This document shows, one piece after another, positions 9,615-17,844 of a stretch of DNA of 64,000 nucleotides. Below the pieces are notes generated by a model, which worked only from the letters and a program-made list of their open reading frames with translations, had not been told where the DNA came from and made no database searches. The stretch covers positions 4,901,437-4,965,436 of the forward strand of contig NZ_CP009458.1 in assembly GCF_000758305.1 (NCBI RefSeq), in the 5' to 3' direction. Each line of letters begins with the position of its first letter. Position 1 is the first letter of the stretch. This DNA is from Cedecea neteri (GTDB taxonomy: Bacteria; Pseudomonadota; Gammaproteobacteria; Enterobacterales; Enterobacteriaceae). The position numbers and the translations under genes were made by a program.

Positions 9615-10391
9615 TTAAATAATGCGGTTTTGCTTGAAGTCGCGCAGGAAGCTGCCCCAGCGGCGTTCGTAGAACGGCGTGATGTGGGCAATCATAAAGT
9701 GGCTGATGCCCTTCTCGCCTTCAACAACCTGGCAGATATCAACCGGCTCATCGCCCGGTAATGTATCGGTAGCCACGCTTCCAGCCTGGCGAATGATCGC
9801 CTCAATGTCACCGTCCGCCTCAATACCAATCAGCAGGTTTGGCTCTTCATCAGCCTGTTCTTTGATGGAGCAGATGAACGCACGCTTGACCGTTTTCAGG
9901 TTTTTAAACAACGTGGTCAGGGAGTCAACCATTTGCGCCGGCGGTTCGGCGACTTCGGAAAGCAGTAGTGAAGTCCCGCCCTCCAGTACTTCCTGCTGGC
10001 TCAGCGGATCGCTTTCCGCACTGACCAGATGGCTGATTTCGTTTGGCGTAAATTCTTTGCCTGTCGGCAGTTTGGCGTTGAGGAACAACGCTTCACCGAG
10101 CGTCATTTCAAATAAGGTACGCACGGGCATCACCACAAACGCCTGCTCGTGGCTGACCGCTTCCTGCAGAGCTTCCAGGGAGGTGAAGAAAGGGATCACC
10201 GAAGTGCCGTCTTCTTTTTCCCAGTGCTGCAGTTCAACCGCGCTATCGGCGTCAATCGCTTCACCTTCTGCCGCATTGCCCGGCACCCAAACGGTGGACT
10301 CCAGTAGGGTGCGGAAAAATGCCGGGCGGTGAGCCGGCTCGGTTGCCGCCTGCTCAAGCAGGGTTTCTAGTTCGTTTTTTGTTTCTGACAT
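9615..10391 (-). CDS. sseB: SseB, enhanced serine sensitivity protein
   Basis: Cytosolic protein of 258 residues, the E. coli length. Overproduction in E. coli raises serine sensitivity; the biochemical role is not known. The C-terminus EGEKGISHFMIAHITPFYERRWG is conserved (described here in part only). The start is the ATG at 10391 (MSETKNELETLLEQ). The frame stays open for another 95 codons upstream, but that part is a translated 36-bp repeat rich in LPGRE/SPLP and is not protein-like. It is last in the isc-iscX-pepB-sseB order, but a repeat block of nearly 290 bases separates it from pepB. Confidence 0.92.
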   Translation of the reverse strand: MSETKNELETLLEQAATEPAHRPAFFRTLLESTVWVPGNAAEGEAIDADSAVELQHWEKEDGTSVIPFFTSLEALQEAVSHEQAFVVMPVRTLFEMTLGEALFLNAKLPTGKEFTPNEISHLVSAESDPLSQQEVLEGGTSLLLSEVAEPPAQMVDSLTTLFKNLKTVKRAFICSIKEQADEEPNLLIGIEADGDIEAIIRQAGSVATDTLPGDEPVDICQVVEGEKGISHFMIAHITPFYERRWGSFLRDFKQNRII

Positions 10392-10423
10392 TGTGATTCC
10401 GGGATAAAGCTTAAGAGGTTTTA

Positions 10424-10673
10424 CCCTCACCCTAACCCTCTCCCTGGAAGGGAGAGGGGACCGTTCTGAGTGCATCTCCCTTCCAGGGAGAGGGGACCGT
10501 TTTGAGCGCATCTCCCTTCCAGGGAGAGGGGACCGTTCTGATTGCATCCCCCTTCCAGGGAGAGGAGGAGCGTTCTGAGTCCATCTTCCTGAAAGGGAGA
10601 GAGACTGTCCGGTGTTATCTTCCCCCGAACTTTTTCTCCCTCTCCCCCATGGGGAGAGGGCCGGGGTGAGGGG
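10424..10673. repeat. REP-like element with five-unit 36-bp tandem core (sseB-pepB gap)
   Basis: The outer arms are CCCTCACCCTAACCCTCTCCC at 10424-10444 and its inverse GGGAGAGGGCCGGGGTGAGGGG at 10652-10673 (each only partly listed). Between them TCTCCC starts recur at 10439, 10475, 10511 and 10547, with a decayed copy near 10584, which is a strict 36-base period. Each unit holds a short palindrome, CTCCCTTCCAGGGAG, and a GGGGACCGTTCTGA linker. There are no unique spacers, so it is not a CRISPR. Related elements lie at 41341 and 45844. It fills the 288-base gap between sseB and pepB. Confidence 0.85.
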
Positions 10674-10679
10674 CAAATA

Positions 10680-11966
10680 TTACTTCGCTAACAGCAGATT
10701 GGCGATCGCACGCACGCCGAGACCAGTCGCACCAGCAGACCACTGCTCAACGGCACCTTTGCGGTAGGTCGCAGAACAGTCAACGTGCAGCCAGCCTTCG
10801 TGGTAGTTTTCCACAAAGTGAGACAGGAAACCTGCCGCCGTGCTCGCACCCGCAGGGTAAGAAGCGTTCGCGGTATTGTTCAGCTCGGCGAAGTTAGATG
10901 GCAGCTGGCTGCGGTGGAATTCAGCCAGCGGCAGGCGCCAGAACGGCTCGTTTTCTTCCGCCGCACTTGCCAGCAGGCGGGCAGCCAGCTTGTCATCAAA
11001 GCTGAACAGCGCATGGTAGTCATTACCCAGGGCCGTTTTTGCTGCCCCGGTCAGGGTCGCGCAGTCAATGATCAGCTCTGGTTTCTGTGCGGCGGCGTCA
11101 ATCAGGCCATCGGCCAGCACCAGGCGACCTTCGGCATCGGTGTTCATCACTTCAACAGTTTTGCCGTTACGGTAGGTGATAATGTCACCCAGCTTCATGG
11201 CGTTGCCGCTGATCATGTTATCCGCGCAGCACAGGAACAGCTTAACGCGCTTGTTCAGGCCACGGGTAATGGCCAGAGCCAGTGCGCCAGTGATAGTCGC
11301 GGCCCCGCCCATGTCGGACTTCATGGAATCCATAAACGCGGTCTGTTTGATGCTGTAGCCGCCGGAGTCAAAGGTAATGCCTTTCCCGACCAGGCTTGCG
11401 TAAACCGGAGCATCCGGATTGCCAGTTGGGTTGTAGTCCAGCGCCAGCAGCACAGGGGCGCGGTCTGAGCCACGGCCAACGGTGTGGATACCGGCATAAT
11501 TCTGCTCACGCAGGTCTTCGCCCTTGGTGATGCGGTAAGAAACGTGGTCGCAGGCGACATCGCACAGCAGGTCGACAGCGCGGGAAGCCAGCTGCTCCGG
11601 GCCAAGTTCTTCAGCCGGGGTGTTGATAGTATGGCGAACCCAATCGATAACTTTCAGGCGGTTATCCAGCTCTTTCTGCTCGGTTTCGCTCAGCACCGCC
11701 CAGTCGATTTTGCGGGTGCCTTTTGGGGCACGATAGCCCTGCCAGAACGCCCAGCTTTTCTCAACGTCCCAGCCTTCACCGGCCAGTTGGACGTGCTTCA
11801 GCCCCTGGCCGTCAATTTTGCGCGCCGCGCGCTGGATCAGACCGAGGTCGTCTTTGCCGGTCAGGTGTAGGGTAATGCCGTCATTATTGATGCTATACGT
11901 CGCCTTTTCGCCCCAGCGTGCGTCCGCTGGCTGCGTGGAAAGGGTGATTTTCATGGCTTCAGTCAT
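10680..11966 (-). CDS. pepB: Peptidase B, M17 leucyl-aminopeptidase family
   Basis: Manganese-dependent cytosolic aminopeptidase, 428 residues (E. coli 427). The M17 signature NTDAEGRLVLADGL and the metal-binding stretch KGITFDSGGYSIK are intact. The start is MTEAMKITLS at 11966; an ATG five codons upstream is less like the family. Third from the end of the isc region, between iscX and sseB as in E. coli. A terminator-like hairpin lies just upstream, so expression may be partly separate from isc. Confidence 0.95.
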   Translation of the reverse strand: MTEAMKITLSTQPADARWGEKATYSINNDGITLHLTGKDDLGLIQRAARKIDGQGLKHVQLAGEGWDVEKSWAFWQGYRAPKGTRKIDWAVLSETEQKELDNRLKVIDWVRHTINTPAEELGPEQLASRAVDLLCDVACDHVSYRITKGEDLREQNYAGIHTVGRGSDRAPVLLALDYNPTGNPDAPVYASLVGKGITFDSGGYSIKQTAFMDSMKSDMGGAATITGALALAITRGLNKRVKLFLCCADNMISGNAMKLGDIITYRNGKTVEVMNTDAEGRLVLADGLIDAAAQKPELIIDCATLTGAAKTALGNDYHALFSFDDKLAARLLASAAEENEPFWRLPLAEFHRSQLPSNFAELNNTANASYPAGASTAAGFLSHFVENYHEGWLHVDCSATYRKGAVEQWSAGATGLGVRAIANLLLAK

Positions 11967-12006
11967 TTTCCAATCCTTCATTATTCAGCACAGGCAAAAT
12001 GCAAAA

Positions 12007-12029
12007 ACGGGCCGCCCAAGGCAGCCCGT
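12007..12029 (-). terminator. Hairpin terminator or attenuator between iscX and pepB
   Basis: On the minus strand ACGGGCTGCC pairs with GGCGGCCCGT over a TTG loop and is followed by TTTTTGCATTTT. It probably ends most isc transcripts, with read-through to pepB. Confidence 0.7.
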
Positions 12030-12032
12030 GTA

Positions 12033-12233
12033 TCATTCAGCTTCATCTAACCAGACAAGTAAAATCGCTTCCAGTACTTTCTCGTTAGAAGCGTTCGGAT
12101 CGTCATCAAACTCTTCCAGCTCGCAGATCCACTGGTGCATATCGGTGAAACGCACCGTCTTAGGATCGAGATCCGGGCGGCTGTCGTACAGCGCTTCGCC
12201 GATTTCACGGCTGTCGGTCCACTTCAGTCCCAT
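12033..12233 (-). CDS. iscX: IscX, Fe-S assembly modulator
   Basis: Small acidic protein of 66 residues that binds IscS and iron and tunes cysteine desulfuration. MGLKWTDSREIGEALYD and the end LVWLDEAE match the family along the full length. It follows fdx with 11 bases between, as the last member of the isc operon proper. Confidence 0.95.
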   Translation of the reverse strand: MGLKWTDSREIGEALYDSRPDLDPKTVRFTDMHQWICELEEFDDDPNASNEKVLEAILLVWLDEAE

Positions 12234-12244
12234 GGCGGCTCCCG

Positions 12245-12580
12245 TTAGTGTTCGCGTGCGTGGTTGATAGTGTAACGCGGCATCTCAACCACCAGGTCTT
12301 CGTCGCTGACGCGAGCCTGGCAGCTCAGGCGGCTTTCCGGCTCCAGACCCCATGCTTTATCCAGCATATCGTCTTCGTCTTCGGTGCTTTCCGCGAGGGA
12401 ATCAAAACCTTCACGCACTACGCAGTGGCAAGTGGTGCAGGCGCAGGACTTCTCACAGGCGTGTTCAATCTCAATACCGTTGCGCAGCGCAACGTCGAGA
12501 ATAGTTTCACCTTGCTTCGCTTCCAGAACTGCGCCATCCGGACACAGGTCCTGATGAGGCAGAAAAACAATCTTTGGCAT
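12245..12580 (-). CDS. fdx: [2Fe-2S] ferredoxin of the ISC system
   Basis: Electron carrier for IscS/IscU cluster assembly. 111 residues. The adrenodoxin-type ligands are Cys42, Cys48, Cys51 (in CEKSCACTTC) and Cys87 (in RLSCQA). It starts one base after the hscA stop codon, so translation is probably coupled. Confidence 0.97.
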   Translation of the reverse strand: MPKIVFLPHQDLCPDGAVLEAKQGETILDVALRNGIEIEHACEKSCACTTCHCVVREGFDSLAESTEDEDDMLDKAWGLEPESRLSCQARVSDEDLVVEMPRYTINHAREH

Positions 12581-12581
12581 A

Positions 12582-14432
12582 TTAAACCTCGTCCACGGAA
12601 TGGCCGGTCAGCGCTTTACGGATCGACTGATCCATACGACGTGCAGCGAATTCCTGGGTTTGCTTGTCTACGTTTTTGATTTCATTTTGAATAGCGTCGG
12701 CATCTTCGCCTGCGGCGGCAGCGCTTAACGCGGCCATCGCGGCATCAATGTCGGCACGCTCTGCGGCGCTTAGCAGCGCGGCATCCGCCGTCAACGCGCT
12801 GGTCAAACTCTCCAGCACACGGGCAGCTTCGACTTTTTGCTCGGCCAGCATGCGTGCCTGCACGTCATGCTCGGCGTAACTCATGGAGTCCTGAATCATA
12901 CTGGCAATTTCGCCATCGCTCAGGCCATAAGACGGTTTCACCTGGATTGAAGATTCAACCCCGGTGGATTTTTCCATCGCCGTCACGCTCAGCAGGCCAT
13001 CGGCGTCTACCTGGAAGGTGACGCGAATGTGTGCTCCGCCCGCGGACATTGCCGGGATCCCGCGCAGCGTAAAGCGCGCCAGAGAACGGCAGTCCTGAAC
13101 GAGTTCACGCTCGCCCTGCAGCACGTGGATAGCCATCGCTGTCTGGCCGTCTTTGAAGGTGGTGAATTCCTGCGCGCGGGCCACCGGAATAGTGGTGTTA
13201 CGCGGGATAACCTTCTCGACCAGGCCGCCCATTGTTTCCAGACCAAGGGACAGTGGGATGACGTCCAGCAGCAGCATTTCGCTGTCCGGCTTATTGCCCA
13301 CCAGAATGTCAGCCTGAATGGCCGCGCCGATGGCAACAACTTTATCCGGATCGATAGAGGTCAACGGCGTGCGGCCAAAGAATTCGCCTACGCGCTCGCG
13401 CACCAGCGGTACGCGGGTTGAGCCGCCGACCATCACCACTTCCAGCACGTCTTCTGCTTCCACGCCCGCGTCTTTTAACGCGCGACGGCAGGACAGCAGC
13501 GTCCGTTTAACCAGAGAAGAGATAAGCTCGTTGAATTGCTCACGGGTGACTTCGCCCTGCCAGCCTGCCACTTCTACACTGGCGGTGGCAGCATCGCTGA
13601 GCGCGATTTTGGCGGCGATGGCGGCGTCCAGAAGCTGGCGCTGCACGCGGTCGTCGCTACGGTCGGCAATCCCGGCCTGCTCTCGCAGCCAGTCGGCCAG
13701 CAGATGGTCGAAATCATCGCCGCCCAGCGCGGAATCACCGCCGGTGGCCAGCACTTCAAACACACCGCGGCTCAGGCGCAAGATGGAGATATCAAACGTC
13801 CCACCGCCCAAATCGTACACGGCAATTACGCCTTCTTTGCCGGAATCCAGGCCGTAGGCAATCGCTGCGGCAGTAGGTTCGTTCAGCAAACGAAGAACGT
13901 GCAGCCCGGCGAGGCGAGCTGCGTCTTTGGTGCCCTGACGCTGCGCATCGTCAAAATAGGCTGGCACCGTGATCACCACGCCATCCAGTTCCCCTTCCAG
14001 GGTTTCGCTGGCTCGCGCGGAGAGCGTTTTCAGGATGTCGGCGGAGATACGCACCGGGTTAAGCAAACCGGCAGGCGTGTCAATCATCGGCAGGCCGTTT
14101 TCACTGGCCTGCAGGCGATACGGGAGATGAGGATAACGGGTCTGGATGTCCGCCAGAGAGCGGCCCATCATGCGTTTTACTGAGCTAATGGTATTCGCGG
14201 GATCCTGCGCGGCAAGCGCACGAGCATCAAAACCAACGATATGCTCTTGCTGCCGATAATGCACCACTGAAGGCAGCAGGTGACGGCCTTCATGGTCGGC
14301 AAGGGTTTCGGCCTGGCCGCTGCGAACGGTAGCCACCAGTGAGTTGGTGGTACCAAGGTCGATGCCCGCGGCCAGCCTGCGCTGGTGCGGTGCAGCCATC
14401 ATGCCAGGCTCACTAATTTGTAATAAGGCCAT
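12582..14432 (-). CDS. hscA: HscA, Hsp70-type chaperone for Fe-S transfer
   Basis: ATPase chaperone of 616 residues (E. coli 616) that binds the LPPVK motif of IscU and drives cluster release. The N-terminal ATPase domain carries GIDLGTTNS and YDLGGGTFDIS; the substrate domain follows. It lies between hscB and fdx in the isc operon, 35 bases after hscB. Confidence 0.97.
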   Translation of the reverse strand: MALLQISEPGMMAAPHQRRLAAGIDLGTTNSLVATVRSGQAETLADHEGRHLLPSVVHYRQQEHIVGFDARALAAQDPANTISSVKRMMGRSLADIQTRYPHLPYRLQASENGLPMIDTPAGLLNPVRISADILKTLSARASETLEGELDGVVITVPAYFDDAQRQGTKDAARLAGLHVLRLLNEPTAAAIAYGLDSGKEGVIAVYDLGGGTFDISILRLSRGVFEVLATGGDSALGGDDFDHLLADWLREQAGIADRSDDRVQRQLLDAAIAAKIALSDAATASVEVAGWQGEVTREQFNELISSLVKRTLLSCRRALKDAGVEAEDVLEVVMVGGSTRVPLVRERVGEFFGRTPLTSIDPDKVVAIGAAIQADILVGNKPDSEMLLLDVIPLSLGLETMGGLVEKVIPRNTTIPVARAQEFTTFKDGQTAMAIHVLQGERELVQDCRSLARFTLRGIPAMSAGGAHIRVTFQVDADGLLSVTAMEKSTGVESSIQVKPSYGLSDGEIASMIQDSMSYAEHDVQARMLAEQKVEAARVLESLTSALTADAALLSAAERADIDAAMAALSAAAAGEDADAIQNEIKNVDKQTQEFAARRMDQSIRKALTGHSVDEV

Positions 14433-14467
14433 GTATCGCTTCCAAAAATCGGGCCTGAGTTCAGGCG

Positions 14468-14983
14468 TTAAAAGTCGAGCAGCTTTTCTTCTAGTTGTTC
14501 AATTTGGCTCTGTAATTTGTCGAGGAAACGCAGCTTGCGCACGGTGTCCGCCGCCTGTTCCCACTGCTGGTCATCCAGCTGCTGTACCATCTGCGCGCTG
14601 CGGTTTTTCACCATCGTTTTTACGCGCGAGGCAAAGCTTTCAAGCTTGTCGCTGTCTTTCGCCTGCTCGATATCGTCCAGCTCTTCGCGCAGCTCCAGCT
14701 GTTCCATCAGGAACGCGGTGTCGCGCACAGTGTGCTGTTCATTAGCAAGGTCGAAACCGTTCAGGGACAGGATATATTCGGCGCGGGCAAGCGGGTGACG
14801 CAGCGTCTGCCAGGCCTGGTTGATGGTGGCGGACTGGCTCACGGCCAGAAGCTGTTCTGCCTGAGGGCGACTGGCGTATTTGTCCGGATGGAACTGGCGC
14901 TGCAGCTCCTGGTAACGGCTGGCCAGTTGCTCGGTGTTCAGGGTGTAGCCTGGCGTCAGCCCAAACAGGGTAAAATAATCCAT
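14468..14983 (-). CDS. hscB: HscB, J-domain co-chaperone of HscA
   Basis: 171 residues as in E. coli. The J domain has HPDK at 32-35, needed to stimulate the HscA ATPase; the C-terminal helical domain binds IscU. It follows iscA across an 84-base gap that contains a hairpin and may set the lower expression of the distal half of the operon. Confidence 0.97.
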   Translation of the reverse strand: MDYFTLFGLTPGYTLNTEQLASRYQELQRQFHPDKYASRPQAEQLLAVSQSATINQAWQTLRHPLARAEYILSLNGFDLANEQHTVRDTAFLMEQLELREELDDIEQAKDSDKLESFASRVKTMVKNRSAQMVQQLDDQQWEQAADTVRKLRFLDKLQSQIEQLEEKLLDF

Positions 14984-15026
14984 AACAGACTCGGGTTCAG
15001 GTCAGGTAAGTGCTGTGTGGTAAAGC

Positions 15027-15059
15027 AAAATCCCCACGGACCAGAGCCAGTGGGGAATT
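15027..15059 (-). terminator. Attenuator-type hairpin between iscA and hscB
   Basis: On the minus strand ATTCCCCAC pairs with GTGGGGAT over a loop of about 14 bases and runs into TTTTGC. It can act as a partial terminator that splits iscRSUA from hscBA-fdx-iscX. Confidence 0.6.
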
Positions 15060-15067
15060 GCGCGGGA

Positions 15068-15391
15068 TCAGACGTGGAAGCTTTCGCCGCAGCCACACTC
15101 ATCCTTCACGTTCGGGTTAGTGAACTTAAACCCTTCGTTAAGGCCTTCTTTGACGAAGTCGAGCTCGGTCCCGTTTAAGAATTGCAGGCTTTTACCATCG
15201 ACAACCACCTTCACGCCTTTGTCTTCGAACACGGTGTCATCCGCCATCGGTTCATCAACAAATTCGAGAACATAAGCCATCCCAGAGCAGCCTGATGTGC
15301 GCACGCCCAGACGCAGACCAAACCCTTTTCCGCGGTTGGTCAGGAAGGCACTTACACGGGCAGCGGCGCTGTCGCTAAGGGTAATCGACAT
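15068..15391 (-). CDS. iscA: IscA, A-type Fe-S carrier
   Basis: 107 residues. The three cluster/iron ligands are Cys35 (SGCSGMAY), Cys99 and Cys101 (CGCGESF). It carries Fe-S clusters from IscU to apo-targets. Between iscU and hscB in the operon. Confidence 0.97.
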   Translation of the reverse strand: MSITLSDSAAARVSAFLTNRGKGFGLRLGVRTSGCSGMAYVLEFVDEPMADDTVFEDKGVKVVVDGKSLQFLNGTELDFVKEGLNEGFKFTNPNVKDECGCGESFHV

Positions 15392-15426
15392 ACAACAACC
15401 TCAATCAGATATTTAACTCGTCATAC

Positions 15427-15456
15427 TTCGAGCCGCTGCCGGGCAGCAAGCTCGAA
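15427..15456. repeat. Perfect inverted repeat between iscU and iscA
   Basis: TTCGAGC...GCTCGAA encloses GCTGCC/GGCAGC, giving a strong 30-base hairpin inside the isc transcript. It has no U-tract, so it is more likely an RNA stability or processing element, or a remnant of a longer intergenic repeat (flanked by CGTCATA and TTAG), than a terminator. Confidence 0.6.
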
Positions 15457-15466
15457 TTAGTTAGAG

Positions 15467-15853
15467 TTATTTTGTTTCACGTTTGCTTTTGTAATCCGCG
15501 ATAGCCGCTTTAATAGCGTCTTCAGCCAGGATTGAGCAGTGAATTTTCACCGGCGGCAGTTCGAGTTCGTCTGCGATATCGGTGTTTTTGATCGCCTGCG
15601 CTTCGTCCAGGGACTTGCCCTTCACCCACTCGGTTACCAGCGAGCTGGAGGCAATCGCCGAGCCGCAGCCGTAGGTTTTGAAACGCGCGTCTTCAATGAT
15701 ACCGTCATTGTTGACTTTGATCTGCAACTTCATCACGTCGCCACAGGCCGGTGCACCCACCATGCCGGAACCTACGCTGTCGTCGCTGTTGTCGAAAGAG
15801 CCAACGTTGCGTGGGTTTTCGTAGTGATCAATTACTTTTTCGCTGTAAGCCAT
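15467..15853 (-). CDS. iscU: IscU, Fe-S cluster scaffold
   Basis: 128 residues. Cluster ligands Cys37 (PACGD), Cys63 (YGCGS) and Cys106 (IHCSI) and the HscA-binding LPPVK at 99-103 are all present. Scaffold on which IscS sulfur and iron are assembled. Between iscS and iscA. Confidence 0.98.
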   Translation of the reverse strand: MAYSEKVIDHYENPRNVGSFDNSDDSVGSGMVGAPACGDVMKLQIKVNNDGIIEDARFKTYGCGSAIASSSLVTEWVKGKSLDEAQAIKNTDIADELELPPVKIHCSILAEDAIKAAIADYKSKRETK

Positions 15854-15895
15854 TTTTACTTCTCCAGAATCTGAAATCGACGTCCTGACGAACGA

Positions 15896-17110
15896 TCAGT
15901 GATGAGCCCATTCGATGGAATTAAGATCCACGCCCTGTTTGAACATTTCCCACAGCGGAGAAAGGTCGCGCAGACGGCCAATGGATTTACGTACCAGCTC
16001 GATGGTGTAATCGATCTCTTCTTCAGTGGTAAAACGACCCAGAGAGAAACGGATAGAGCTGTGTGCCAGTTCATCGCTCATGCCCAGCGCGCGCAGCACG
16101 TAGGATGGCTCGAGGCTAGCGGAAGTACAGGCTGAGCCTGAAGAGACCGCGAGGTCTTTCAGCGCCATGATCAGCGACTCGCCTTCAACATAGTTAAAGC
16201 TGACGTTGAGGATGTTTGGCGCGCCGTGCTCCAGGTCACCGTTCAGGTAAACTTCTTCCATATCTTTCACGCCGTTCCATAGACGGTTACGCAGCGTGCG
16301 CAGACGGGCCATTTCGGTCTCCATCTCTTCTTTTGCGATACGGTAAGCTTCGCCCATGCCGACGATCTGGTGCACAGGCAGCGTACCGGAACGCATGCCG
16401 CGCTCGTGACCACCGCCGTGAACCTGCGCTTCGATACGGATACGCGGTTTGCGACGCACGTAAAGCGCACCGATACCTTTCGGCCCGTAAATTTTGTGGC
16501 CAGAGAAGGACATCAGGTCAACTTTCAGCTGGCTCAGGTCGATAGGCAGTTTGCCCACGCTCTGGGTAGCATCAACGTGGAAGATAATGCCACGGGAACG
16601 GCACATTTCGCCGATAGCCGCGATATCCTGCACCACGCCGATTTCGTTGTTCACGTGCATGATGGACACCAGAATAGTGTCTTCACGCATAGCGGCTTCC
16701 AGCTGCTTCAGGTCAACGATACCGTTGCTCTGTGGCGCCAGATAAGTCACTTCAAACCCTTCACGCTCCAGCTGGCGACAGGTGTCCAGCACGGCTTTGT
16801 GTTCGGTTTTGGCGGTGATGATGTGCTTGCCTTTCTTCTGGTAGAAGTTAGCCGCACCTTTGATGGCCAGGTTGTCTGACTCGGTCGCACCGGAGGTGAA
16901 GACGATTTCACGCGGGTCCGCGCCAACCAGTTCAGCGATTTGGTTACGGGCAATATCAACAGCTTCTTCAGCCTGCCAGCCAAAACGGTGGGAACGAGAG
17001 GCCGGGTTACCGAAGGTGCCGTCCATCGTTAAAAACTGCATCATCTTCTCAGCAACACGCGGATCTACCGGCGTGGTTGCGGAGTAGTCGAGGTAAATCG
17101 GTAATTTCAT
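15896..17110 (-). CDS. iscS: IscS, cysteine desulfurase
   Basis: PLP enzyme, 404 residues, that makes alanine and a persulfide from cysteine and feeds Fe-S, thiouridine and thiamine synthesis. PLP lysine in SFSGHKIYG and the persulfide cysteine in SGSACTSAS are intact. It lies between iscR and iscU; a GC hairpin in the iscR-iscS gap may shield iscR mRNA when iscSUA is degraded. Confidence 0.98.
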   Translation of the reverse strand: MKLPIYLDYSATTPVDPRVAEKMMQFLTMDGTFGNPASRSHRFGWQAEEAVDIARNQIAELVGADPREIVFTSGATESDNLAIKGAANFYQKKGKHIITAKTEHKAVLDTCRQLEREGFEVTYLAPQSNGIVDLKQLEAAMREDTILVSIMHVNNEIGVVQDIAAIGEMCRSRGIIFHVDATQSVGKLPIDLSQLKVDLMSFSGHKIYGPKGIGALYVRRKPRIRIEAQVHGGGHERGMRSGTLPVHQIVGMGEAYRIAKEEMETEMARLRTLRNRLWNGVKDMEEVYLNGDLEHGAPNILNVSFNYVEGESLIMALKDLAVSSGSACTSASLEPSYVLRALGMSDELAHSSIRFSLGRFTTEEEIDYTIELVRKSIGRLRDLSPLWEMFKQGVDLNSIEWAHH

Positions 17111-17178
17111 TGCTCTTAAGCTCCGTACATCACTTCAATGCGAAGAATCAGGCTTAAAATATGTTGCCGTTATAGACA

Positions 17179-17193
17179 GGGAGCACCGCTCCC
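17179..17193 (-). promoter_or_regulatory. Stem-loop in the iscR-iscS intergenic region
   Basis: GGGAGC-ACC-GCTCCC. In E. coli a structure in the same gap protects the iscR part when RyhB triggers decay of iscSUA; the position suggests the same role here. The role is inferred. Confidence 0.5.
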
Positions 17194-17225
17194 CGAACCT
17201 GATTCTAAAATTCTTGTTCTTCTGC

Positions 17226-17714
17226 TTATGCGCGCAGTTTGACGTCAATAGCGTCCTGAGAACGGGTGCTACGATGATTTTCACTATGTTGACGGTCGGA
17301 CACGTCCAGCACTTCCTGGTTGTTAACCAGTTCACCCAGGGTGATGTTGTTCAGGAAGCCGGTCAGGCGATCGCTCAGGTCGCGCCACAGCGCGTGAGTC
17401 AGGCACTTATCGCCGCCCTGGCAGCCGCCTTTACCCTGGCAACGGGTGGCGTCTACGGACTCATCAACGGCGCTGATCACTTCGCCCACGGCAATGCTGC
17501 TCGCGTCTTTACCTAACAGATAACCACCGCCAGGACCGCGTACGCTGGCCACCAGGCCATTTTTACGCAGGCGGGAGAACAGCTGCTCCAGGTAGGAGAG
17601 TGAAATCCCCTGACGTTCAGAAATATCAGCCAACGGAACCGGGCCCGATTCAGAGTTCAGCGCAACGTCAAGCATCGCGGTTACGGCATAGCGCCCTTTT
17701 GATGTCAGTCTCAT
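17226..17714 (-). CDS. iscR: IscR, Fe-S-sensing transcription regulator
   Basis: Rrf2-family winged-helix regulator, 162 residues. [2Fe-2S] ligands Cys92, Cys98 and Cys104 lie in RCQGKGGCQGGDKC. With a cluster it represses the isc operon; without it, it acts on other genes such as suf. It is the first gene of the operon and autoregulated through sites just upstream. Confidence 0.98.
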   Translation of the reverse strand: MRLTSKGRYAVTAMLDVALNSESGPVPLADISERQGISLSYLEQLFSRLRKNGLVASVRGPGGGYLLGKDASSIAVGEVISAVDESVDATRCQGKGGCQGGDKCLTHALWRDLSDRLTGFLNNITLGELVNNQEVLDVSDRQHSENHRSTRSQDAIDVKLRA

Positions 17715-17794
17715 GTCTTACTTAACCTCAAATAGCCCCTCGAGCCGGGGGTTTTTAAAAGTGTGATTGTCACATAGCAGGAGGCAAGTCTGAC

Positions 17795-17844
17795 ATTCCT
17801 GAGTAAAATGGTCAACTATTTAACCTACCATTTTACTCAAGTAT
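17795..17844 (-). promoter_or_regulatory. isc promoter region with two IscR-type sites
   Basis: On the minus strand the tracts ATACTTGAGTAAAATGGTAG (17825-17844) and AATAGTTGACCATTTTACTC (17801-17820) resemble IscR type-1 sites and the E. coli iscR promoter, with TTGACC as a likely -35. The sites lie 80-130 bases before iscR. Site limits are approximate. Confidence 0.6.

Noticed and set aside
10439..10620. CRISPR array (regular 36-base spacing)
   Set aside because: Repeats are directly joined with no unique spacers, no cas genes are near, and the block is framed by REP-like inverted arms.
10392..10676. Longer N-terminus of SseB (95 extra residues)
   Set aside because: It is translated repeat DNA; family members start at MSETKNELE, and the length from there equals the E. 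coli protein.
17737..17755. Terminator on the plus strand upstream of iscR
   Set aside because: No plus-strand gene feeds it; the short CCCC/GGGG stem is in the iscR leader and its role is unclear.
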